Of a DNA stretch of 7,774 bases, positions 1-6,264 are shown piece by piece. Position 1 is the first letter of the stretch. Every line of letters begins with the position of its first letter. A program made the position numbers and the translations under genes. Source of the DNA: an uncultured Clostridia bacterium (GTDB lineage: Bacteria; Bacillota; Clostridia; Christensenellales; UBA1242). Location of the stretch: the NCBI GenBank assembly GCA_937907645.1, contig CALCWV010000049.1, positions 1 through 7,774 on the forward strand, written 5' to 3'. The notes under the pieces are model-generated. The model made no database searches. It was not told the DNA's origin and was given only the letters and a program-made list of their open reading frames with translations.

Positions 1-2
1 CA

Positions 3-1001
3 CCCGAAAACGTGAATAAAACCTTTGTAGGCTACACTTCTGTGCGAAATTCGATAGCTAAATCGATTAATATTCCAGCGATAAAGACCCTTTCATATGT
101 TGGGATTGACAAGGCAAAGAGATATGCTGAGAATATGGGAATTGAGTTTGACAAAAAAGATGACAACTATGCCCTCGCACTCGGAGGAATGACCTATGGG
201 ACTAATCTAAAAGCCCTTTGCTCAGCATATAGCACCTTTGCAAATTTAGGAAAATATTGTGAAGGAAAATTCATATCACATATAACAAATTCAGACGGGA
301 AAGTTATCTATCAGCATAGGCCCACTCCTCAGAGTGTCCTAAGAGCTGACACCTGCTATCTTATGACTGATATGCTAAAGCAGACAGCAAAGGAAGGAAC
401 AGCAAAAAAACTCAGTTCTCTTGGCATTGAGGTCGCATCAAAGACTGGAACAGCTGGAAACAGCAAAGGAAACTTCGACGCATGGAATATCTCCTACACT
501 CCTAGCAAAACAATAGGTGTTTGGAGCGGAAAAATGGACAATTCTCCGTCAAATATCGCGGGAGGAAATCAGCCAACGCAAGTTGTAAAAAACTTCCTTA
601 AAAATGAAAATAACGAGTCTTTCGAAAAGCCAAATGAGGTCGTATATAGAGATATTAGTCTTCTTGACCTTGAAAATGACCACACTATAAGACTCGCAGC
701 TCCGGACACGCCTGAAAGATTTAAAAAACAGTGTTTATTCTCTATTTTTAATCTCCCAAAACCAAGCGGATACTTCACTCAAATGCCGCAGGCGGATTAC
801 TCCATTTCAAAAACTTTAAGTGGCAGATCTCTATCGCTAAACGCTAAAAAATATATGGTCTATGAGATATATGCTGGCAAAAAACTTATCTCGAGGATCT
901 CAGAGCAGGAAGACATCGTCAAAATCCCTCTTCCAGAAGAAAAATGTAAAATCAAAACTTTTTACATCGGCTCCCGTCACTCTAGCGAGCAATTTGTTTA
1001 G
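3..1001 (+). CDS. Class A penicillin-binding protein, transpeptidase C-terminal part (5' end outside window)
   Basis: The reading frame is open to the window edge, and the residues before the first possible start (GTG at 12) already fit the family, so this is a gene cut by the window and not one that starts here. Numbering from that GTG, the transpeptidase SxN motif is S18-I-N20 within a typical 'AKSINIPAIK' stretch, and the KTG motif is K144-T-G146 followed by T-A-G. The catalytic SxxK serine must lie upstream. The 'DAW...YTPS...GVWSG' segment after KTG (about residues 155-175) is typical of class A (bifunctional) PBPs, which polymerise glycan strands and cross-link peptidoglycan outside the membrane. 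Residues about 230-329 form an extra C-terminal region rich in predicted beta strands, as in many Firmicutes PBPs; I could not assign it to a named domain. A monofunctional PBP cannot be excluded because the N-terminal half is missing. GC content (about 40% in sampled lines) is higher than in the next gene. No clear terminator follows. Confidence 0.9.
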   Translation, partial: PENVNKTFVGYTSVRNSIAKSINIPAIKTLSYVGIDKAKRYAENMGIEFDKKDDNYALALGGMTYGTNLKALCSAYSTFANLGKYCEGKFISHITNSDGKVIYQHRPTPQSVLRADTCYLMTDMLKQTAKEGTAKKLSSLGIEVASKTGTAGNSKGNFDAWNISYTPSKTIGVWSGKMDNSPSNIAGGNQPTQVVKNFLKNENNESFEKPNEVVYRDISLLDLENDHTIRLAAPDTPERFKKQCLFSIFNLPKPSGYFTQMPQADYSISKTLSGRSLSLNAKKYMVYEIYAGKKLISRISEQEDIVKIPLPEEKCKIKTFYIGSRHSSEQFV

Positions 1002-1146
1002 TAAAACTTTCTAAGGAAATACTTCTATATAAAAATTGATGATTTTTTTCAGTTGCTTAATAACTTATTCTCATCAAAAAACTCACAGAAAATATTAAAG
1101 ATGTAGGAAAATTCTATGATAAAAAATAGTTTTTTTAATGCTTTTA

Positions 1147-1155
1147 TGTTATAAT
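1147..1155 (+). promoter_or_regulatory. Extended -10 promoter of the glycosyltransferase gene
   Basis: TG-T-TATAAT is a perfect extended -10 element (TGn plus TATAAT at 1150-1155). The -35 position at 17 bp spacing reads TAGTTT, a poor match, which is common when the extended -10 is present. The start of transcription would fall near 1161-1163, directly at the ribosome binding site. It is the only good promoter seen in the 1002-1174 spacer, which otherwise holds only AT-rich sequence. Confidence 0.6.
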
Positions 1156-1162
1156 TGCTCTG

Positions 1163-1169
1163 AAAGGAG
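1163..1169 (+). promoter_or_regulatory. Ribosome binding site deciding between two adjacent ATG codons
   Basis: AAAGGAG is followed by TT-ATG-ATG. The first ATG (1172) is only 2 bases from the AGGAG core, while the second (1175) is 5 bases away, which is the more workable spacing. The second ATG is therefore the preferred start; the difference is one residue. Confidence 0.65.
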
Positions 1170-1174
1170 TTATG

Positions 1175-2287
1175 ATGAGAACGCTTATTATTTCTATGAC
1201 CTGTGGAGAAGGACATAATCAAATTGCAAAAGCTATTAAAAGAGAATTAGATGATAGAAATGAGGAAAGTAAAATAATTCAGCTATATGGATATAGTGAA
1301 AAAGAAATTGCAAGACAAAACAAAGCTTTTCTTTCAGCATGTAAATATATCCCCCATCTCTACAGTCATATTTGGCATAAATTAAGAAAAAGAGATATAA
1401 ACAAGCCTTCATTGGTAGTTAATAATGATATTAAAAAATGTAAGGACTATATCTTACAACAAATAAAAGAATATAATCCGGATAATATTATTTGTGTGCA
1501 CACAAACGCCGGTGCTGTCGTTTCATATCTCAAAGAAAAAGGATTAATTAACGGAATTAAAACATATGGCGTTGTTTTTGATTATTGTTTGTGTCCATAC
1601 TGGGAGTTTAGTAGAAATTTAGACTATGTAATCTTGCCTGCTGATTATTTAATAGAGCCAATCAAAGAAAAGGGATTTAAAGATGAGCAGATTTTAACAT
1701 TTGGCCTACCTGTAGACAAAAAATATACTAAGGAAATTTCAAAGTCGGAGGCAAGAGAAACTTTGAATCTGTCTCAAGATGTCTTTACTATTGTTTTATA
1801 TAGCGGAGGGAACTGTTTAAGCAGCGCATATAAGATTATAAAACACCTTGAAAAATGTAAAAATCCTATTCAAATAGTTGCTATTTGCGGAAAGAACAAA
1901 AAAGAATTTGAAAAAATACAAAGATATATTGAAAAAAAGAAAATCTCGAATATTCGTTTGGAAGGGTTCTGCACTCAGCTTGACCTGTACTACTCTGCTT
2001 GCGATTTAGTTTTCACAAGAGGTGGAGGTATGGGACTAACCGAGCAAATAAATAAGCATGCTCCTATAGTCCTTCGAGAGAAATTACTCATCAACGAAAA
2101 TATTAATAAAAAGCTGTTTAAGGAGATAGGAGCTGGACTTGGAATAGACAAAGTATCACAGGCAACAAAGCTTGCGGATTATCTGATTGAAAATCCAGAG
2201 ATTCTAAAGCAGATAAGAAATAAATTGGAAAAGATTTCAAAGCCAACTTCAACAAAAGATTTTGTAGATTTTTTAATAAATAGTTAG
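1175..2287 (+). CDS. GT28-like glycosyltransferase of the MGDG synthase / UgtP type (probable glycolipid synthase)
   Basis: This 370-residue protein (371 if the ATG at 1172 is used) shows the two-domain GT-B plan of MurG and of monogalactosyl/glucosyl-diacylglycerol synthases. Numbered from 1175: an N-terminal glycine-rich loop GEGHN (11-15) followed by a helix, as in the MGDG-synthase N-terminal domain; an aromatic helix with a 'P-x-LY' pattern (about 59-78) typical of the acceptor/membrane side; a GLPVD linker (177-181); then a C-terminal nucleotide-sugar domain with SGG (210-212), CGKN (238-241), GF (264-265), RGGGMG...E (282-290), P297 and an N-E-N segment (307-309). Relatives move glucose or galactose from UDP-sugars onto diacylglycerol at the inner membrane face. 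The sugar and acceptor here are inferred, not shown; a MurG-like lipid acceptor or a secondary-metabolite sugar transfer is possible. No signal peptide or transmembrane helix is evident. It is expressed alone, from its own promoter to its own terminator. Its GC content (about 25-35% in sampled lines) is below its neighbours. Confidence 0.8.
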   Translation: MRTLIISMTCGEGHNQIAKAIKRELDDRNEESKIIQLYGYSEKEIARQNKAFLSACKYIPHLYSHIWHKLRKRDINKPSLVVNNDIKKCKDYILQQIKEYNPDNIICVHTNAGAVVSYLKEKGLINGIKTYGVVFDYCLCPYWEFSRNLDYVILPADYLIEPIKEKGFKDEQILTFGLPVDKKYTKEISKSEARETLNLSQDVFTIVLYSGGNCLSSAYKIIKHLEKCKNPIQIVAICGKNKKEFEKIQRYIEKKKISNIRLEGFCTQLDLYYSACDLVFTRGGGMGLTEQINKHAPIVLREKLLINENINKKLFKEIGAGLGIDKVSQATKLADYLIENPEILKQIRNKLEKISKPTSTKDFVDFLINS

Positions 2288-2302
2288 GGATTTATATTGT
2301 TT

Positions 2303-2340
2303 AAAAAAAACAGCCAACTTAAAAGTTTGCTGTTTTTTTT
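2303..2340. terminator. Bidirectional intrinsic terminator between convergent glycosyltransferase and clpB genes
   Basis: An A8 run, a 9-bp stem (CAGCCAACT / AGTTTGCTG, one mismatch at the fifth pair) with a TAAA loop, and a T8 run form a terminator readable from both strands. It sits 16 bp after the glycosyltransferase stop and 30 bp after the clpB stop, so it probably ends both transcripts. Confidence 0.85.
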
Positions 2341-2369
2341 GAAATTTTAATCTTTTTAAATCCTTTTAC

Positions 2370-4949
2370 TTATTTTACTATCAAATTATCATCTTTTGCA
2401 TCAACTGTAATAGTGTAGCCTGTTGGTAAATCATCAGCGAGTATTTTTTTAGCAACCTCAGTTTCAATGGTATCTTGAATAAATCTTTTTAATGGTCTTG
2501 CTCCAAAAGCTTCATCATATCCATTTTTTATAATGTAATCTTTTGCATTGTTAGTTACTTTTAACGATAATTGTTTTTCTGCAAGTCTATCTTGCAATCT
2601 TTTTAAAAGTAAATCGACAATTTTGCTTATTTGTTCTTTTTGTAATGGTTTAAACAAAATTATATCATCAAGTCTATTTAAAAACTCCGGTCTAAAATGT
2701 TGTTTTAAAATTTCTTTAATTTGTTGTCTGGCCTCATCTGTAATTTTGTGATTTTTTTCGATGCTTTGCAAAACTATATCAGCACCTAAATTAGATGTTA
2801 ATATTATAATTGTGTTTTTAAAGTCAACAGTTTTACCAAGTGAATCAGTTATTCGCCCATCATCAAGTATTTGAAGTAAAATATTAAATACATCTGGGTG
2901 AGCCTTTTCAATTTCGTCAAAAAGAATAACACTATATGGCTTTCGTCTAACAGCTTCGGTTAACTGACCACCCTCTTCGTATCCAACATATCCCGGAGGG
3001 GCACCTATAAGCCTAGATACCGAAAATCTCTCCATATATTCACTCATATCTATTCTAATTAAATTATTTTCATCATCAAAAAGTGCTTTACTTAAAGCTT
3101 TTGACAATTCAGTTTTACCAACGCCTGTTGGTCCCAAAAACATAAATGAGCCAAGTGGTCTATTGGGGTCTTGTATTCCCGCCCTTGCACGCAAAATAGC
3201 ATTAGACACTTTTTCAACGGCCTCATCCTGACCAATAACTCGTTGATGCAAAATTTCTGGAAGTTTAAGTATCTTTTCCCTTTCACTTTCTTGCAAGCTT
3301 GCAACTGGGATTCCCGTCCATTTAGAAACAACTTCTCTAATTTGTTCTTCTGTAACCTTGCTTTGAAGCAACATATTTTTTTGAGAATCTATTTGCTTTT
3401 CAGCTTCGGCAAGTTGCTTTTGAAGTGTTATAAGCTTGTTGTATTTAAGCTCCGCAGCCTTGTTTAAGTCATATTCTCGCTCGGTCTTATCAATCTCGGC
3501 ATTAACCTCACTGATTTGTTCCTTAATACTTTGAACGCGATTGATGTTTTCTTTTTCCTTTTTCAATTTGGCACTCATCGCATTAAATTTATCTTGAAGT
3601 TCGGCAAGTTCTTTTTCAATATCACTTAAGTGAGAAAGTGATAACTTATCGGTTTCTTTTTTAAGTGCAGTTTGTTCTATTTGGAGTTGAATCATTTTAC
3701 GTCTAATTTCATCCATCTCGGTTGGCATACTGTCAATTTCGGTTTTTACAATGGCACAAGCCTCATCAACAAGGTCGATGGCCTTATCTGGCAAAAATCT
3801 ATCAGTAATATATCGGTTACTTAAAACAGCAGCACTAATCAAAGCATTATCACTAATTTTAACACCATGATAAACCTCATATCTCTCTTTTAGTCCACGT
3901 AAAATTGCAATGGTATCACTAACCGTTGGTTCGCTAACCAACACAGTTTGGAATCTTCGCTCTAATGCAGGGTCTTTTTCAATGTATTTATGATACTCGT
4001 TTAAAGTTGTAGCACCTATACAGTGAAGTTCTCCCCTTGCAAGCATTGGTTTTAACAAGTTACCAGCATCCATTGCTCCATCTGTTTTACCCGCACCAAC
4101 TATGATGTGAAGTTCGTCAATAAACAGTATAATTTTACCTTCACTTTTTTTTACTTCGTTTAAAACAGCTTTTAATCTTTCCTCAAACTCACCACGATAT
4201 TTTGCACCTGCCATGAGAGCACCCATATCAAGCGAAAATATTGTGTGATTTTTTAAGTTGGTTGGGACATCTCCACTAACAATTCGCTGGGCAAGTCCCT
4301 CTACAATTGCGGTTTTACCAACACCTGCCTCGCCAATCAAAACTGGATTGTTTTTGGTTTTTCGAGATAATATCATTATAGTGTTCCTAATTTCGTTATC
4401 CCTGCCAATAACTGGGTCCAATTTGTGATTTTTTGCCAGCTCAACCAAATTTGTTCCATATTTTTTAAGAGCATTATAAGTATCCTCCGGACTATCAGTT
4501 GTAACTTTTGTGTTACCCCTAACATTTACAAGCTCTTTTATGAAATCTTTTTTTGTTACTTTATTTTTGCTAAGAACATCTTGTGTTTGCTTGTTTGCCT
4601 TTTCAAAAATTGCAAGCATAATATGCTCTACAGAAACATACTCGTCACCCATCTGTTTCGCAATATCTTGTGCAAAAAACAAAATGTTATTGGCTTCGCT
4701 AGATAAATAAGCTTCACCAGCGGGACTAACCTTTGGCAAATTTTGAATTATTGTATTCAAATTATCTAAAAGCATATTGGTATTAATCTTTATATCCGAA
4801 AGCACTTGACAGATAAGCCCATCAACATCATTTACTAGGCAATAAAGCAAATGAAGCGATGTAATCTCCTGATTCCCATTTTGCATAGCAAGGTTCTGAG
4901 CGTTTTGCAAACACTCTACACTCTTTTGCGTAAATTTATCAAAATTCAT
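2370..4949 (-). CDS. clpB: ATP-dependent disaggregase chaperone ClpB (Hsp100)
   Basis: This full-length 859-residue protein (E. coli ClpB is 857) is a hexameric AAA+ machine that, with DnaK/DnaJ/GrpE, pulls polypeptides out of aggregates in the cytoplasm. Domain order: Clp N domain (1 to about 145); AAA-1 with Walker A GEAGVGKT (206-213), pore-loop tyrosine in KYRGEF (Y251), Walker B LFIDE (275-279) and arginine pair R331-R332; a long coiled-coil M domain (about 410-530) containing YDLNKAAELKY, which separates ClpB from ClpC/ClpA; AAA-2 with Walker A GPTGVGKT (606-613), pore loop GYVGYEEGG (Y654), Walker B ILFDE (675-679), sensor-1 N720, arginine finger R759 and sensor-2 GAR (R818). All catalytic residues are present. 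No ClpP-binding IGF/IGL loop was noticed, as expected. The ATG follows a strong AGGAGGTGG site. The gene stands alone: CIRCE-type promoter upstream, shared terminator downstream. Confidence 0.98.
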   Translation of the reverse strand: MNFDKFTQKSVECLQNAQNLAMQNGNQEITSLHLLYCLVNDVDGLICQVLSDIKINTNMLLDNLNTIIQNLPKVSPAGEAYLSSEANNILFFAQDIAKQMGDEYVSVEHIMLAIFEKANKQTQDVLSKNKVTKKDFIKELVNVRGNTKVTTDSPEDTYNALKKYGTNLVELAKNHKLDPVIGRDNEIRNTIMILSRKTKNNPVLIGEAGVGKTAIVEGLAQRIVSGDVPTNLKNHTIFSLDMGALMAGAKYRGEFEERLKAVLNEVKKSEGKIILFIDELHIIVGAGKTDGAMDAGNLLKPMLARGELHCIGATTLNEYHKYIEKDPALERRFQTVLVSEPTVSDTIAILRGLKERYEVYHGVKISDNALISAAVLSNRYITDRFLPDKAIDLVDEACAIVKTEIDSMPTEMDEIRRKMIQLQIEQTALKKETDKLSLSHLSDIEKELAELQDKFNAMSAKLKKEKENINRVQSIKEQISEVNAEIDKTEREYDLNKAAELKYNKLITLQKQLAEAEKQIDSQKNMLLQSKVTEEQIREVVSKWTGIPVASLQESEREKILKLPEILHQRVIGQDEAVEKVSNAILRARAGIQDPNRPLGSFMFLGPTGVGKTELSKALSKALFDDENNLIRIDMSEYMERFSVSRLIGAPPGYVGYEEGGQLTEAVRRKPYSVILFDEIEKAHPDVFNILLQILDDGRITDSLGKTVDFKNTIIILTSNLGADIVLQSIEKNHKITDEARQQIKEILKQHFRPEFLNRLDDIILFKPLQKEQISKIVDLLLKRLQDRLAEKQLSLKVTNNAKDYIIKNGYDEAFGARPLKRFIQDTIETEVAKKILADDLPTGYTITVDAKDDNLIVK

Positions 4950-4954
4950 ATTCC

Positions 4955-4963
4955 ACCTCCTAT
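4955..4963 (-). promoter_or_regulatory. Strong ribosome binding site of clpB
   Basis: Read on the minus strand, AGGAGGTGG lies 5 bases before the clpB ATG. It is a near-perfect complement to the 16S 3' end and confirms the start at 4949. Confidence 0.85.
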
Positions 4964-4978
4964 TTATTCACAATGTCT

Positions 4979-5007
4979 ATTGTATAACTTAGTGCTAGCA
5001 ATGTCAA
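4979..5007 (-). promoter_or_regulatory. Sigma-A type promoter of clpB
   Basis: On the minus strand a perfect -35 box TTGACA (5002-5007) is followed after exactly 17 bp by TACAAT (4979-4984, five of six to TATAAT). Transcription would start near 4972, leaving a leader of about 22 nt that includes the ribosome binding site. The CIRCE-like operator overlaps the -35 box. Confidence 0.85.
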
Positions 5008-5021
5008 GCGTTGAGTGCTAA
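4995..5021 (-). promoter_or_regulatory. CIRCE operator (HrcA binding site) of clpB
   Basis: Read on the minus strand, the first arm is TTAGCACTC (5013-5021), an exact match to the CIRCE consensus TTAGCACTC-N9-GAGTGCTAA. After exactly 9 bases comes CATTGCTAG (4995-5003), six of nine to the second arm. It covers the -35 box and the start of the spacer, as expected for repression by HrcA that is relieved on heat shock. The hrcA gene is not in the window. No CtsR-type GGTCAAA tandem was seen. Confidence 0.75.
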
Positions 5022-5073
5022 TTTTTTTATTTTTTTTACAAATTAATTATGTTCATTTTTTATAGTTTTAATT

Positions 5074-5152
5074 TTTCTAATACAAAAGGTTTTCTTTGTC
5101 ATAGGTATAACCTCTTTTGAGCTACGGTACAATCCCGTGGCTTTCTAATACA
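5074..5152. repeat. 11-bp direct repeat flanking a structured intergenic segment
   Basis: TTTCTAATACA occurs at 5074-5084 and again at 5142-5152, with 57 bp between the copies. The copies sit before the first and after the last of a set of small inverted repeats. No recognised transposon end accompanies them. Confidence 0.6.
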
Positions 5153-5180
5153 GAAAAAACGGGCAATATGCTCGTTTTTT
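5082..5180 (+). other. Candidate structured RNA in the clpB-recA intergenic region
   Basis: Four successive hairpins can be drawn on the plus strand: ACAAA/TTTGT (5082-5099), AGGT-ATA-ACCT (5103-5113), GAGCTACGG/CCGTGGCTT with loop TACAATC (5119-5143), and the terminator hairpin (5154-5180). In the last two the odd pairs are G-U wobbles on the plus strand but A-C mismatches on the minus strand, hinting that the plus strand is the RNA. CCCGT (5134-5138) could alternatively pair with ACGGG (5159-5163), giving mutually exclusive folds. It matches no RNA family I recognise, and no convincing plus-strand promoter is seen in the T-rich stretch 5022-5073. Transcription is unproven. Confidence 0.3.
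5154..5180. terminator. Intrinsic terminator after recA, also readable on the plus strand
   Basis: An A6 run, CGGGC / GCTCG arms around a 5-base loop, and a T6 run make a symmetrical terminator 10 bp past the recA stop on the minus strand. On the minus strand the stem has one A-C mismatch; on the plus strand that position is a G-U pair, so it may end a plus-strand transcript even better. Confidence 0.75.
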
Positions 5181-5189
5181 GTTGTTTTA

Positions 5190-6212
5190 TTATTCAGCAT
5201 CTGTGTCTGTTAGGTCAATCTTGTTAACCTGAGCAAGAATCAAGTTTTTGATTTCCTCGTAAAGCTCTGGTGTCTTTTCAAGATATGCCTTAACGTTCTC
5301 TTTCCCTTGTCCGATCTTCTCGTCATTATATGAGAACCATGATCCAGATTTCTTCAAAATTCCTAAATCTAATGCAAGGTCAACTACGCAACCAACTTGT
5401 GAAATTCCCTTTCCATAGATAATATCAAACTCTGCAGTTTTGAATGGAGGTGCCATTTTGTTTTTAACGACTTTAACTCTTGTTCTATTCCCAACGATAT
5501 CCGCACCGTCTTTAATTGTGTCAACTTTTCTAACGTCAAGTCTGATACTTGAATAGAATTTAAGTGCCTTCCCGCCTGTTGTTGTTTCAGGTGATCCGAA
5601 CATAACTCCGACTTTTTCTCTAAGCTGATTAATGAAAATAACGATTGTGTTTGATTTATTGATAATTCCTGTTAATTTTCTGAGTGCTTGGCTCATCATT
5701 CTTGCTTGAAGACCTACGTGGTTATCCCCCATTTCTCCATCAATTTCAGCCTTTGGTGTGAGAGCTGCAACTGAGTCGATTACAACTATATCAACTGCAC
5801 CTGACCTAACTAACATATCACAGATATTGAGAGCTTGCTCTCCGTTGTCTGGCTGTGAAACATACAATTCTTCAATATTTACGCCCAATTTTTGAGCATA
5901 TGAAGGATCTAAAGCGTGCTCAGCGTCGATAAAAGCAGCAGTTCCGCCTAGTTTTTGAGCTTCTGCGATCATATGAAGAGATACTGTTGTCTTACCTGAT
6001 GATTCTGGCCCATAGATTTCAATAATTCTTCCTCTTGGCACACCACCAATTCCAAGTGCGATATCAAGTGTCATACATCCTGTTGGGATGACATCAATCT
6101 TTTGCTCTACATTTTCGCCTAATCTCATGATAGAGCCTTTTCCATATTGTTTTTCAATTTGCAAAAGAGCTTGGTCTAATGCGTCATTCTTACTTGTAGT
6201 TTTCTTTTCCAT
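5190..6212 (-). CDS. recA: Recombinase RecA
   Basis: This complete 340-residue RecA forms ATP-dependent filaments on single-stranded DNA, drives homologous strand exchange, and stimulates LexA self-cleavage in SOS-capable cells. In order: N-terminal oligomerisation helix (about 8-30), Walker A GPESSGKT (68-75), catalytic glutamate E98 in FIDAEHALD, Walker B VVIDS (143-147), loop L1 (about 157-168), the FINQLREK segment with N195-Q196, loop L2 with GSPETTTGGKALKFY (206-220), a C-terminal domain, and a short acidic tail ending D-T-D-A-E. No catalytic residue is missing and there is no intein. The ATG at 6212 follows an AGAGGAG site. It lies 38 bp after the cinA-like gene, the classical Firmicutes neighbourhood, and appears to have its own promoter. 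A terminator follows directly. Confidence 0.99.
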   Translation of the reverse strand: MEKKTTSKNDALDQALLQIEKQYGKGSIMRLGENVEQKIDVIPTGCMTLDIALGIGGVPRGRIIEIYGPESSGKTTVSLHMIAEAQKLGGTAAFIDAEHALDPSYAQKLGVNIEELYVSQPDNGEQALNICDMLVRSGAVDIVVIDSVAALTPKAEIDGEMGDNHVGLQARMMSQALRKLTGIINKSNTIVIFINQLREKVGVMFGSPETTTGGKALKFYSSIRLDVRKVDTIKDGADIVGNRTRVKVVKNKMAPPFKTAEFDIIYGKGISQVGCVVDLALDLGILKKSGSWFSYNDEKIGQGKENVKAYLEKTPELYEEIKNLILAQVNKIDLTDTDAE

Positions 6213-6236
6213 AATTTCTCCTCTATATTCACTAAT

Positions 6237-6264
6237 ATTTTACTACATTTCTACAAATTTTCAA
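6237..6264 (-). promoter_or_regulatory. Probable recA promoter overlapping the end of the cinA-like gene
   Basis: On the minus strand TTGAAA (6259-6264, five of six) is followed after 16 bp by TAAAAT (6237-6242, five of six). The -35 box lies in the last codons of the upstream gene. Transcription would start near 6230, giving a leader of about 18 nt. No LexA/SOS box of the CGAAC-N4-GTTCG type is visible around it. Confidence 0.55.

Noticed and set aside
1036..1077. A 7-bp inverted repeat TTGATGA / TCATCAA after the PBP gene, considered as its terminator.
   Set aside because: The 28-base loop, the weak A/T stem, and an A-run instead of a T-run after it do not fit an intrinsic terminator.
1039..1160. 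Tiny reading frames (12-19 codons) in the spacer between the PBP and the glycosyltransferase.
   Set aside because: No convincing ribosome binding site and no recognisable protein; expected by chance in AT-rich sequence.
2548..4710. Several open frames of 66-98 codons within clpB, on both strands.
   Set aside because: They lie fully inside the clearly coding clpB frame, have no domain signal, and are rich in C, F, L and I as shadow frames are.
5057..5087. A second minus-strand promoter for clpB (TTGTAT or TTTTGT with TATAAA).
   Set aside because: The -35 matches are only two or three of six at acceptable spacing, and TATAAA-like strings are common in this T/A-rich stretch.
5043..5102. A 19-codon lysine-rich reading frame on the minus strand with AGAGG 8 bases before its ATG, between recA and clpB.
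   Set aside because: It lies past the recA terminator, no good promoter precedes it, it overlaps the hairpin region, and its composition is what AT-rich DNA gives by chance. Only conservation in relatives could rescue it.
5119..5150. The stem with loop TACAATC resembles the T-arm of a tRNA.
   Set aside because: No matching acceptor strand, D-arm or anticodon arm can be drawn at the right distances, and the loop lacks the T-T-C start.
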